Shown here in pieces: positions 24,768 to 32,838 of a DNA stretch of 64,000 bases; position 1 is the stretch's first letter, and the number at the start of each line of letters is the position of its first letter. Made by a program: the position numbers and the translations under genes. Origin of the DNA: Labrys wisconsinensis (GTDB lineage: Bacteria; Pseudomonadota; Alphaproteobacteria; Rhizobiales; Labraceae); the NCBI RefSeq assembly GCF_030814995.1, contig NZ_JAUSVX010000008.1, forward strand, positions 124,001-188,000, in the 5' to 3' direction. The notes beneath the pieces were generated by a model. That model did no database searches and was not told where the DNA came from. It saw only the letters and a program-made list of their open reading frames with translations.

Positions 24768-26405
24768 TCAGTCGAGCTCGACGTCGAGGTCGCCCGGCCA
24801 GGACACCTTGTAGCCGAACTTGATCTCCTGCGTGCCGCCGGCGGGCAGGTCGTAGGTCCACACCATGATGCCGCGGCGATCGTCGGCGTTCTTCGTGGTG
24901 GGCGGGGTGGTCTGCGGCGACATCTCGACCTTGACGTCGGCGATCTCGCTGACCGGCAGGGCTTCCTCCACCGAGACCTTGATCGGCGTCGGCCGGCCGT
25001 TGCGCAGGCTGATCTTGAAGTCGCGGCGGTCGCTGCGGGTCGAGCGGATCAGGCCGCTGTCGGTCTCGAGCTTGCGGGTGACGACCCGGTCGACCTTGAT
25101 GCGGTCGTCGGCGCCGAAGCCGAGTCGGATCGGCTCGCCGCGCGTCGCCAGCGGCATGTCGGCCTGGCCGGCATAGAGCCCGTCGCGATAGACCGAGACG
25201 GGGCCGGGGAAGAGCGGCGTGTCCTCGGCATGGTCGAAGCGGGCCTCGAGATAGGCGGTGGCCTGCAGGGCCGGCGCGGTGCGGGCGACGATGTCGGGCG
25301 CGATCGTGGTCGAGGCGAGGCGCAGCGCCTTGGTCGCCGGGCCCGAGGCGATCGAGGTGCGGGCCGGCAGGGTCCAACTGCTCTGGAAGCCGCCGGTGTC
25401 GAGCTTGGCCTCCTGCTCGCGGCCGGGCTTGGGCAGCGGCGTGGCGGCCGCCGGCGCGGCGGGGCGCATCGCCTTCCGCGGCATCGGCGCCATGGCGTCG
25501 GCCGGGGGCGGCGCGGCCTCTCCAACCGCGATCGGCGGCTGGTAGAGCGTCACCAGCTTGGTCTCCAGCTTGGGCACGGAGGCGCCGGCGGTCGCCCGCG
25601 CGGTGGAGACGGTCAGCGCCACGTCCGTCCAATCCTCGCCGGTGGACTGGGTGATGCGGGCGCGGCGGACCAGCTCGAGCGCGCCCTTGGTGCTGTCGAG
25701 CCGCGCATCGTAGAGCGGCGTCCAGCCGGCATCGTCGATCCTGTAGCTCACGGCGATGCGGCCGTGCACCGCCTCACCGGCGCCGAGGGCGATGCGCAGC
25801 TCCATGCGCTGCTGGCCCTGCGGCCGCCCGTCGCTTCGGGCCGTCGCCCGGGCGATGTCCTCGTCGATGGCGCGGGCGCGCAGCCCGGCCTGGCGCAGCG
25901 CCTCGTTCACGTCCTTCAGATCGTCGCCCACCGTGTTCCAGGCGGCGCGCAGCGCGGCGGGATCGAAGGGCTTGTCGTCCGGGCCCTTGCCGCCGCCGAT
26001 CACGGCCGACTTGGCGATGCGCTCGATGAAGCCCTGCTTCACCAGCAGCGCCGCGATCTCCCCCTCGACGCCCGCGCGCCGGTCCTTGAGGTCCTGCACC
26101 TGGCGGTCGAGGCCGGCATCGGGCGCGGGCTGCTCGGGGAAGACCTGCCTTGCGTCGACGCCGGCGACGGACACGCCCGGCGCGGCCGAGGCATCGAGGC
26201 GGATCGAGGCGGGGTCGAGCCCGACGGGGAAGTCGCTCGCCACCAGCGTGGTGTCGCCGGCCGGCGCCTCGAAGTCGAGGATGCGGGTGACGGTCGCGCC
26301 GTCGGGATAGACGGTGACGGCGTCGACGCGCGAGCCGACGGCGAGATCGGCGGCGAAAGCGGGCGCCGTGGTCAAGGCGAAGACGAGCGCGAGAGCGTGA
26401 CGCAT
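24768..26405 (-). CDS. MuiA-like protein, DUF4140/DUF4139
   Basis: This 545-residue exported protein has a signal peptide of about 19 residues (MRHALALVFALTTAPAFAA). It is followed by DUF4140 (DAVTVYPDGATVTR), a helical coiled-coil region around 120-220, and DUF4139 in the C-terminal half (YRIDDAGWTPLYDARL). A proline/alanine-rich linker of about 30 residues lies near 330. Members are called mucoidy inhibitor A in cyanobacteria, but the molecular role is unknown. The start at 26405 follows GGGGAGG. It may act with the downstream secreted protein. Confidence 0.82.
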   Translation of the reverse strand: MRHALALVFALTTAPAFAADLAVGSRVDAVTVYPDGATVTRILDFEAPAGDTTLVASDFPVGLDPASIRLDASAAPGVSVAGVDARQVFPEQPAPDAGLDRQVQDLKDRRAGVEGEIAALLVKQGFIERIAKSAVIGGGKGPDDKPFDPAALRAAWNTVGDDLKDVNEALRQAGLRARAIDEDIARATARSDGRPQGQQRMELRIALGAGEAVHGRIAVSYRIDDAGWTPLYDARLDSTKGALELVRRARITQSTGEDWTDVALTVSTARATAGASVPKLETKLVTLYQPPIAVGEAAPPPADAMAPMPRKAMRPAAPAAATPLPKPGREQEAKLDTGGFQSSWTLPARTSIASGPATKALRLASTTIAPDIVARTAPALQATAYLEARFDHAEDTPLFPGPVSVYRDGLYAGQADMPLATRGEPIRLGFGADDRIKVDRVVTRKLETDSGLIRSTRSDRRDFKISLRNGRPTPIKVSVEEALPVSEIADVKVEMSPQTTPPTTKNADDRRGIMVWTYDLPAGGTQEIKFGYKVSWPGDLDVELD

Positions 26406-26525
26406 GGAAACCTCCCCGTTGCGGTCCGCCCGTATCAAGGGCGCGATTGCGGCGCCAGGGAGGCGCGGGCGCGGAGCTGTTCCGGCCGGAACAGAGGCGC
26501 GAGACGGCGCGAGAACCGCCGCTCC

Positions 26526-27392
26526 TCAGCCGCGCCCGCGGGCGGCGCGCACGGCCTTGACGCGGTGCTCGACGAAGTTCTCGATCTCCCTGAGCCGCAC
26601 GGCCGGGTCGAGGATGTCGGGACCGATGCCGTAGCGCCAGGCGATGTCGGTGCGGCGCGAATCGGCGACCAGCGCCTCCAGGTCCTCCAGCCAGCGGTCG
26701 AGCACGGCGGGGTCGCGGAAAAAGCCCTCGCTCATCAGCGTCGGCTTGTAGCGGCGCAGGATCACCGACAATTCGTTGAGCGAGAATTCCGGGTGGTACT
26801 GGATGCCCCAGAAGGTGCCGCCTTCGTGGCTGATGTCGACCGCCTGCACGTCGCTCACCGCATTGGCGGCAAGCACCACGGCGTGGGCGGGCAGGGCCTC
26901 GACCTCGTCGCCGTGCACGCAGGGGCTGGCGAAGACCGGCGCCTTGCCCTGGTAGAGCGGATGCGCCACGCCGGCTTCGGTCAGGCGGATGTCGCGGGCG
27001 ATGGCGACCTCGCGGCCCCTGGGATTGGCGCGCACCGAGCCGCCGGCGGCCACCGTCGCCACCTGCAGGCCCCAGCAGGAGCCGAAGAAGGGCGTGCCGG
27101 AACGGTAGACCTCGCGGGCGAGCTCGACCTGGCGCATCGATTCGGGCTCGGCCTTCCACACGTTGAGCGCCGAGCCGGTGATCACCACCCCGTCATAGTC
27201 GGCGAGCCCGGCCGAATCCGGCAGGTTGGCGCCCTCGTCCGCCGGGAAGGCGACATCGCAGACCGCCTCCGGCACGAAGCGGCGCAGCACCGCGGCATAG
27301 GACTCGGACGGCGTCAGGCCGTAGGTCGCCCGGTGCCGCTCACGCGCAGCACGGACATTGCCTTCGACCACGAGGAGGCGCAGGGGAGCCAT
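26526..27392 (-). CDS. Class I glutamine amidotransferase-like protein
   Basis: This 288-residue protein has the class I glutaminase triad: nucleophile Cys106 in FFGSCWGLQ, His200 and Glu202 in GIQYHPEF. It resembles the stand-alone GMP-synthase-like amidotransferases (VITGSALNVWK near residue 71). These may hydrolyse gamma-glutamyl compounds or supply ammonia to an unknown partner. It stands alone on the minus strand. I start at ATG 27392, since upstream codons in frame look non-coding. Confidence 0.82.
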   Translation of the reverse strand: MAPLRLLVVEGNVRAARERHRATYGLTPSESYAAVLRRFVPEAVCDVAFPADEGANLPDSAGLADYDGVVITGSALNVWKAEPESMRQVELAREVYRSGTPFFGSCWGLQVATVAAGGSVRANPRGREVAIARDIRLTEAGVAHPLYQGKAPVFASPCVHGDEVEALPAHAVVLAANAVSDVQAVDISHEGGTFWGIQYHPEFSLNELSVILRRYKPTLMSEGFFRDPAVLDRWLEDLEALVADSRRTDIAWRYGIGPDILDPAVRLREIENFVEHRVKAVRAARGRG

Positions 27393-27699
27393 GATCTGTC
27401 TCTGATCCGTTTGGACCACCATGTAGCAGCGCATGGCATCCTGGAAAAGGGCGTACGGCGCGCAGAGGGCACGATCACCCCGCCGTCGCCGGTCGGATCA
27501 CGGCGCAGGGGAGCCCGGCATGATGCCAGCCCGGGGCGGCGGAAGGCCGCCTTTTCGGCCGCAGCGAGCCTCGAAGCGACGTTCCGTCAGGCTCGCGGGG
27601 CGATTCCCGTCGGCTCGTCCGCCGGTCAAATCCATTGGACAAACCCGGTGCGCTGACGCAAGTTGCGGCCCGGCTCTGATCCAAGTTGGCGGTACCAAC
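27393..27699. other. Intergenic stretch, nothing clear
   Basis: This 307-nt gap lies between divergent genes (amidotransferase on minus, oxygenase on plus). The plus-strand frame of the oxygenase is open throughout, but it reads as Arg/Pro-rich low-quality protein, so I treat it as non-coding. I see no strong hairpin, repeat or RNA gene. Confidence 0.5.
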
Positions 27700-28338
27700 A
27701 TGTCGTATCTCGATCTGTCGGCGCTCGACGCGACGCCAGTGAGCACTGACCCCTTCCCCCACGTCGTCGTGCCCCATTTCGTGCCAGCGCAGCGCCTGTC
27801 GGAAGTGATTGCGGATTTTCCCGCCGTTCCCGGTCCCGGCTCTCATGCGCCGGGCGAGCTCAAGATCAAGGGGGCGTTCAAGTCCATCGTCGACGAGCTG
27901 CTGGCGGATAGCTTCCGGTCCGCGGTCGAGCGGAAGTTCAAGATCGATCTTTCCGGCAAGCCGACGATGTACACGGTGCGCGGCTATGTCCGGCAGAAGG
28001 ACGGGTCCATCCACACCGACAGCAAGACGAAGATCGTCACGGTGCTGCTCTACCTCAACGAGGCGTGGGCTCCGGAAGGCGGAAGGCTGCGCCTTCTCAG
28101 GAACGGATCCGACCTGGAGAACTATGCTGCCGAAATTCCGCCCATCGACGGCAATATGCTGATCTTCCTGCGGTCGGACTCGTCATGGCACGGTCACAGG
28201 CCCTTCGAAGGCCAGCGGCGGGCCATCCAGCTGAACTGGGTGACCTCGCAGGACGTGGTCGACAAGGAGCAGGCGCGCCATGGCTTCTCGACGCGGATGA
28301 AGAAGCTGACCTCGCTGTTCTCCCGGCGGGCTATGTAA
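27700..28338 (+). CDS. 2OG-Fe(II) oxygenase family protein, first of tandem pair
   Basis: This 212-residue protein has a double-stranded beta-helix iron/2-oxoglutarate site: His105 and Asp107 in the HTD motif, the distal His in SSWHGH (164 or 166), and Arg173/174 for 2-oxoglutarate. It should hydroxylate an unknown substrate. It begins MSYLDLSALD. The next gene, 16 nt downstream, is a clear paralog. The ribosome site is weak. Base composition here looks lower in GC than the flanks, which suggests acquisition. No partner such as a glycosyl- or methyltransferase adjoins to indicate the substrate. Confidence 0.78.
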   Translation: MSYLDLSALDATPVSTDPFPHVVVPHFVPAQRLSEVIADFPAVPGPGSHAPGELKIKGAFKSIVDELLADSFRSAVERKFKIDLSGKPTMYTVRGYVRQKDGSIHTDSKTKIVTVLLYLNEAWAPEGGRLRLLRNGSDLENYAAEIPPIDGNMLIFLRSDSSWHGHRPFEGQRRAIQLNWVTSQDVVDKEQARHGFSTRMKKLTSLFSRRAM

Positions 28339-28354
28339 CGACAAAGGACAAGGC

Positions 28355-28990
28355 ATGTCGACAACGCAGTCGATCTTGAATCACGAGGCGATCCGCTCGG
28401 CGTCGTACTCGAGCCAGCCCTATCCGCATTTCCTCGGCTCCGACTTCCTCGATCCGGCTACGCTCGACGATCTCAGGCAGGACTTTCCGGATATCACCAA
28501 GACCGGTTACCTCACCGTCGACGAAGTGGGCCTCAAGGGGGCCTTCCGTCGCCTGATCGAGGAGTTGGAGGGGCCCGAGCTCACGGAGGTGCTGTCTCAG
28601 CGCTTCGGCATGGACCTGCACCCCTATCCGCGCCTGACCACCATCCGCAAATGGTCCGCCGCCAAGGACGGCCGCATCCACACGGACGGCACGTCCAAGA
28701 TCATGACCATGCTGGTCTACATGAACGACAATTGGGACGAGGGCGGCGCCGGCCGGCTGCGCGTCCTCTACGACGAGAACAATTTCGAGCCCTATGCCTG
28801 CGAAGTGCCGCCGACGATGGGCACGGTGTTCGGCTTCCTGCGCGCCGACAATTCCTGGCACGGCCACACCTCCTTCGCCGGCGAGAGGCGTGTGGTCCAG
28901 ATCGCCTGGATCAAGAACGCCGCCGAGCTCGAGCGCAAGGTCCGCCGCAACAACTTCGCCCAGAAGCTCAAGGGCCTGTTCAGCCGCTGA
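28355..28990 (+). CDS. 2OG-Fe(II) oxygenase family protein, second of tandem pair
   Basis: This 211-residue paralog of the preceding protein shares the layout KGAF near residue 61, HTD with His109 and Asp111, SWHGH (His169/171) and Arg178/179. Identity outside the motifs is modest, so the duplication is old or the two were acquired together, and they probably act on different substrates or in sequence. It follows after 16 nt on the same transcript. Members of this group are annotated only as 2OG-Fe(II) oxygenases. No residue of the expected metal site is missing. Confidence 0.8.
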   Translation: MSTTQSILNHEAIRSASYSSQPYPHFLGSDFLDPATLDDLRQDFPDITKTGYLTVDEVGLKGAFRRLIEELEGPELTEVLSQRFGMDLHPYPRLTTIRKWSAAKDGRIHTDGTSKIMTMLVYMNDNWDEGGAGRLRVLYDENNFEPYACEVPPTMGTVFGFLRADNSWHGHTSFAGERRVVQIAWIKNAAELERKVRRNNFAQKLKGLFSR

Positions 28991-29082
28991 GCGCGGCCGG
29001 GCCGGACGCCCCCCGGGATGGGGCGGGCGTCCAGAAATGGGCGCCCCGGGCATCGCGGTTGATTGCGGCGTCTCTTTTCCGA

Positions 29083-29119
29083 GAGCAAAGCGTCTTTGGG
29101 CGGAAACGCGTCTTTGCTC
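29083..29119. repeat. Inverted repeat with CGTCTTTG motifs in gap before toxin gene
   Basis: The gap 28991-29353 (363 nt) has no gene. GAGCAAAG (29083-29090) and CTTTGCTC (29112-29119) form a perfect 8-bp stem, and the motif CGTCTTTG recurs at about 29091, 29109 and 29139. The end GCTCTAACTCTTTGTTT resembles a dispersed intergenic repeat that I recall from Hyphomicrobiales genomes. No transposase is nearby. Confidence 0.5.
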
Positions 29120-29353
29120 TAACTCTTTGTTTCGACGCGTCTTTGCGATGCTTGGCGAGTCCGCCAGATCGCAGAACGCCTTAGGCGCGAGACGCCACTC
29201 GAGGTCGTGCGCCGAGGTTGTCGCCCGGACCGTCGACGCCAAGCCGAAAGCGCAGCCCCCTGTCGATCGCCCCGTTCGAGGGGCACGGCGACTGCTTGAA
29301 ATCCGTAGTCCCCAGAGCTATGTTCTGTCTTGCTTCGGCGGACTTGTCCTGCG

Positions 29354-29743
29354 ATGAGTGTCTATCTCACGAAGGAGTTCGCACGGTTCGCCCGCAAGGC
29401 TCGTCTGCCGGACGAAAGGCTTCTCCAAGCGGCGCGGGAGGTGGCCTTGGGCCAGTACGATGCCGATCTCGGCGGTAGCGTCTTCAAGCAGCGTGTCGCC
29501 AGGGAAGGGGGCGGCAAGTCTGGCGGCTTCCGCACGATCATCCTTTTTCGTGTCGGAAGCCACAGCTTCTTCGCTTACGGCTTCGCCAAGAGCGACAAGG
29601 CCAGTGTGTCGGCCAAGGAACTGAGGGCGCTGAAGCAGCTTGCGGCTGTGCTGCTGGGATTGTCGGACCAGCAGCTTGCGACTGCGAGCGCCGCGGGAGA
29701 ACTGATCGAGGTGGCAGGCGATGGCGACGCGGAAGAAGGCTGA
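29354..29743 (+). CDS. RelE/HigB-type toxin
   Basis: This 129-residue protein of the RelE-like HigB class is probably a ribosome-dependent or independent mRNase. Features are the N-terminal YLTKEFARFARKARL helix, a basic central segment VFKQRVAREGGGKSGGFRTI, and LFRVGSHSFFAYGFAKSDKAS followed by a C-terminal helix. The antitoxin gene overlaps its end by 23 nt, giving the toxin-first order typical of higBA. I start at ATG 29354; in-frame codons upstream look non-coding. Lower GC and a repeat-bearing upstream gap suggest mobility. Confidence 0.83.
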   Translation: MSVYLTKEFARFARKARLPDERLLQAAREVALGQYDADLGGSVFKQRVAREGGGKSGGFRTIILFRVGSHSFFAYGFAKSDKASVSAKELRALKQLAAVLLGLSDQQLATASAAGELIEVAGDGDAEEG

Positions 29744-30044
29744 AGGCGGCATATTGGCATCGGTCTACAAGACCGCGGCAGGCCTTCATGAGGCGGGCCT
29801 CGTGGACAAGGCGACCATGCGTGAGTTCGATGTCCTGTGCCTCACGCCTGTCGAGCCTTTGAGCCCGGCGGAAATCCGCGCGCTGCGCGAGCGGGAGCAG
29901 GTCTCCCAGCCCGTGTTTGCGCATTATCTGAACGTCCGGAAGGACGCCGTCAGCAAGTGGGAACGTGGCGAGAAGCGGCCGGACGGGCCATCTCTCAAGC
30001 TCCTGAATCTCGTCAAGGCGAAGGGCCTACGGGCAATCGCATAG
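29721..30044 (+). CDS. HigA/NadS-type XRE antitoxin
   Basis: This 107-residue protein has a C-terminal XRE helix-turn-helix: LSPAEIRALREREQVSQPVFAHYLNVRKDAVSKWERGEKRPDG at about 47-90. The N-terminal part (ILASVYKTAAGLHEAGLVDKAT) presumably wraps the toxin. This architecture is typical of antitoxins paired with HigB/RelE-like toxins of the preceding type. It overlaps the toxin by 23 nt, so the two are translated together, and should autorepress. Its own promoter would lie within the toxin gene. Confidence 0.85.
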   Translation: MATRKKAEGGILASVYKTAAGLHEAGLVDKATMREFDVLCLTPVEPLSPAEIRALREREQVSQPVFAHYLNVRKDAVSKWERGEKRPDGPSLKLLNLVKAKGLRAIA

Positions 30045-30083
30045 CGGTCAGCGGGCGCGATGTCGCCGGCAGCTTCGGTCCGC

Positions 30084-30755
30084 CTACCACCTGGGATAGG
30101 ACTCCTCGGGATAGACCTCGTAGCCGCGGGAAGTGCCGTCCGGATAGGGCCGGTAGGCGCGGCGCGGAAGATAGGGGTTGTCGTCGAGCGGGTCGCTGCC
30201 ATAGCCGGCATAGACGTCGGTGTCGCCCTGCCATTGCGGCCGGGGCAGCCGGTGCCGTGGGGAGACGCCGTTCGGAAGGTCGGGGTCCGCGCCTTGCCGC
30301 GCCACCTGCGGGTCGACGGGGAGAGGCTCGGTGCCGGTGATGACCACTTGGGTGTTGGGCATCCCCTCCTGCTTCACCAGCGCGTAGAGCGTCGCGGCAT
30401 GGGCGACGGAGAGGCGCACGCAGCCGTGCGAGGCGGGCCGGCCGATGCGATGCGAGCTGCCGTGGATGGCGTGCCCGAGCTGGGTGAAGAAGATCGAATG
30501 GGGCATGGGCGCGTCGTCCCATTCCTTGGAGAAGTGCTGCGCCTCCATGCGGAACGGCCGGAAGGAGCCCGCGGGCGTCTCATAGCCCTGCGCGCCCGTC
30601 GAAACCGGCCAGTCGTAGAGCGGGGCGCCGTCGACGGAGACGCTCATGTGCTGCGTGCTCTTGTCGATCTCGATCAGGACGCTCGCGAAGGCGGGCATCG
30701 CGATACCCGACAGGAAGGTCGCCAGCGCGGCGGCGAGATGAAGGCGCAGTCCCAT
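30084..30755 (-). CDS. L,D-transpeptidase (YkuD/ErfK family)
   Basis: This 223-residue periplasmic protein has a signal peptide of about 24 residues (MGLRLHLAAALATFLSGIAM...FA). The YkuD catalytic motif is present, with His98 in AIHGSSH, His110 and Cys112 in ASHGCVRLS. Such enzymes form 3-3 cross-links in peptidoglycan or anchor proteins to it. After the domain comes a Pro/Tyr/Asp/Arg-rich tail of about 60 residues that looks disordered. I start at ATG 30755 since the signal peptide begins there; ATG 30782 is possible. A second enzyme of this family lies at 32026-32712. Confidence 0.88.
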   Translation of the reverse strand: MGLRLHLAAALATFLSGIAMPAFASVLIEIDKSTQHMSVSVDGAPLYDWPVSTGAQGYETPAGSFRPFRMEAQHFSKEWDDAPMPHSIFFTQLGHAIHGSSHRIGRPASHGCVRLSVAHAATLYALVKQEGMPNTQVVITGTEPLPVDPQVARQGADPDLPNGVSPRHRLPRPQWQGDTDVYAGYGSDPLDDNPYLPRRAYRPYPDGTSRGYEVYPEESYPRW

Positions 30756-31085
30756 GGTGCGGCTCGCATTCCTCGGACGCATGATACCAGAGGCTGACCT
30801 CTCGTGTCGCACGATGGCGCCAGCAGGCGGCGCGTCGTCGCACGAGCGAGCGCGCCCGTCCCCGGCGCCTCGCCATCCCCGCTGCCTGCGGAGCCGGCAT
30901 CATCCTCGCCGATTGCTGATCGGCGACTTCCATAGCGGATTTGTGGCGGACCGGCGTTTCTCGGGCCTGCATCGGAGAAGCGGCATCAACAGACGGTGAT
31001 CGGCATCCGTCGATTTCGCGGGATTTCCGCAAGCACCCGGTGGCGGCCTGCCGCTTTTCCCCTTACCAGAGGGCCGGCGTGCCCC
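30756..31085. other. Intergenic stretch with one short hairpin
   Basis: This 330-nt gap lies between the divergent L,D-transpeptidase and EamA genes. The only structure I see is TCGCCGAT/ATCGGCGA (30906-30913, 30919-30926), a perfect 8-bp stem with a 5-nt loop, which could be an operator or attenuator. No small gene is convincing. Confidence 0.4.
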
Positions 31086-31985
31086 ATGCGACATCCCCTC
31101 CGCCCCCTCTTCGACAATGCCTATGTGGTGCTGCCCGCCGCCAGCCTGATGTGGGCGGGCAATTCGATCATCGGCAAGCTCGCCATCGGCGAGGTCACGC
31201 CGATGACCATGACCTTCCTGCGCTGGTTCTTCGTCTGCGCCATCCTCGCCCTGTTCTATCGCCGCGAGGCGCGCGCGGCGCTCCCGGTGCTGGCGCCGCG
31301 CTGGAAGTGGCTGGTGGCCATGGCGGGGCTCGGCTACACCGCCTTCAACGCCCTGCTCTATGCCGCGGCCCACCACACCAGCGGCGTCAACCTCACCATG
31401 CTTCAGGCCTCGATCCCGGTGTTCGTGCTGGCGGGATCGGTGCTGGTGCTGCGCTCCCGCGTCGGCCTGCTGCAGGGGCTGGGCACGGCGCTGACGCTGG
31501 TCGGCGTGGCGGTGGTGGCCACGGGCGGAGACCTCGAGCGGCTGACGGGCCTGCGCTTCAATATCGGCGACCTCTACGTGCTGATCGCCTGCGCCTTCTA
31601 TGCCGGCTATACGCTCGGCCTCAGAGCCAGGCCGCCGCTCTCCGGCTTCGGCCTGTTCATCGGCTTCGCGGCGGTGGCCATGCTGGTCTCGGCGCCGCTG
31701 CTCGCCTGGGAGATCGCCGAGGGCGCCTTCTTCTGGCCGACCGCCAGGGGCTGGGCGATCATGGCCTATGTCACGATCTGCCCCTCGCTGCTGTCGCAGA
31801 TCTTCTACATCCGCGGCGTCGAGCTGATCGGCCCGGCGCGGGCCGGCCTGTTCATCAACCTGATCCCGGTGTTCGGCGCGCTGATGGCGCTGGCGATCCT
31901 CGGCGAGCCCTTCGGCTGGGACGAGGTCCTCGCCGCCGCGCTGGTGTTCGGCGGCATCGCCATGGCGGAGGCCGGCAAGCGCTGA
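31086..31985 (+). CDS. EamA/DMT-family transporter
   Basis: This 299-residue inner-membrane protein has ten hydrophobic helices in two repeated EamA halves. The first half contains MWAGNSIIGKLAIGEVTPM. The second contains LLSQIFYIRGVELIGPARAGLFINLIPVFG, the usual end-of-family signature. Members export metabolites such as amino acids or related compounds, but the substrate here cannot be read. I start at ATG 31086, since upstream in-frame sequence is Arg-rich and not membrane-like. It is convergent with the second L,D-transpeptidase gene. Confidence 0.87.
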   Translation: MRHPLRPLFDNAYVVLPAASLMWAGNSIIGKLAIGEVTPMTMTFLRWFFVCAILALFYRREARAALPVLAPRWKWLVAMAGLGYTAFNALLYAAAHHTSGVNLTMLQASIPVFVLAGSVLVLRSRVGLLQGLGTALTLVGVAVVATGGDLERLTGLRFNIGDLYVLIACAFYAGYTLGLRARPPLSGFGLFIGFAAVAMLVSAPLLAWEIAEGAFFWPTARGWAIMAYVTICPSLLSQIFYIRGVELIGPARAGLFINLIPVFGALMALAILGEPFGWDEVLAAALVFGGIAMAEAGKR

Positions 31986-32001
31986 GGCCGCCGGCCGCAG
32001 C

Positions 32002-32045
32002 CGTCACATCACGCCGTCGACGACGTCACATGACGCCGTCGAGAA
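32002..32045. repeat. 22-nt tandem duplication at the 3' end of an L,D-transpeptidase gene
   Basis: Positions 32002-32023 and 32024-32045 agree at 19 of 22 bases. The second copy holds the last codons and stop of the gene at 32026-32712. The first is an extra copy just past the stop, including a second TGA-like end in another frame. Confidence 0.6.
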
Positions 32046-32712
32046 AGCCGCCGCCGCTCGATGGCAGCACCACCACCCGAGTGCCGACCGGGGTGTGGTT
32101 GTAGAGGTGGATGATGTCCTGGTTGAGCAGGCGGATGCAGCCGCTCGACATGGACTTGCCGATCGAGGCCGGCTCGATGGTGCCATGGATGCGGTACATC
32201 GTGTCGCGGCCGCCCTGGTAGAGATACATCGCACGGGCGCCGAGCGGGTTGCCGGGACCGCCCGGCATGCCGCCTGCATAGAGCGCCGATTGCGGGTCGC
32301 GCAGCATCATCTCGGACGGCGGGGTCCAGGTCGGCCAGTCCGCCTTGCGGCGGATATTGGCGGTGCCGTGCCAGCCGAAGCCCTCGCGGCCGACGCCGAC
32401 GCCGTAGCGCATCGCCGTGCCGTCGTCGGCGACGTGATAGAGGAAATGCGCGTCGGGATCGACGACGATGGTGCCCGGCGCCTCGCCGGTCGGGTCGGTC
32501 ACCCGGGTGCGGTAGAAGCGCGGATTGACCTTGGACAGATCGATGGCCGGCACGGTGAAGCGGCCGTCGTCGATCGCCGCGTAGATTTCCTGGTAGTCGC
32601 TGCCGTCGCCGAGGAACCCGCCGAGCCCGGCCATGGGCGGCGGCAGGCCGGCGCAACCGGCCAGGGCGAGCGGTGCGCCGAGGATGAAGGCACGGCGGGA
32701 AAGATCGGTCAT
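32026..32712 (-). CDS. L,D-transpeptidase lipoprotein (YkuD/ErfK family)
   Basis: This 228-residue protein has a twin-arginine-like start (MTDLSRRAFILGAPLALAGC) with lipobox LALAGC, so Cys20 is probably lipidated. The YkuD site is His176 in RIHGTIEPAS and Cys192 in MSSGCIRL. It should cross-link peptidoglycan or attach outer-membrane proteins such as the beta-barrel proteins common in this order. It follows serA on the same strand with a 126-nt gap, too far to assume one operon. The 3' end carries a tandem 22-nt duplication. Confidence 0.88.
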   Translation of the reverse strand: MTDLSRRAFILGAPLALAGCAGLPPPMAGLGGFLGDGSDYQEIYAAIDDGRFTVPAIDLSKVNPRFYRTRVTDPTGEAPGTIVVDPDAHFLYHVADDGTAMRYGVGVGREGFGWHGTANIRRKADWPTWTPPSEMMLRDPQSALYAGGMPGGPGNPLGARAMYLYQGGRDTMYRIHGTIEPASIGKSMSSGCIRLLNQDIIHLYNHTPVGTRVVVLPSSGGGFLDGVM

Positions 32713-32838
32713 CGGACAACCCTGCAGGAACAAGCGACGAGAGGGACCCCCTTTCCCTTGTGCCTTTGTGCCCGTCAAAACAGGGTTAATCTTGGACTAA
32801 ACTGACGATTCCCCGCCACTGTGGCCTTTGTGTCGCAC

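Noticed and set aside
24675-27656. 993-codon plus-strand open frame
   Set aside because: It runs antisense over muiA-like and amidotransferase genes, has no recognisable domain, and is His/Arg/Gly-rich as expected of a shadow frame.
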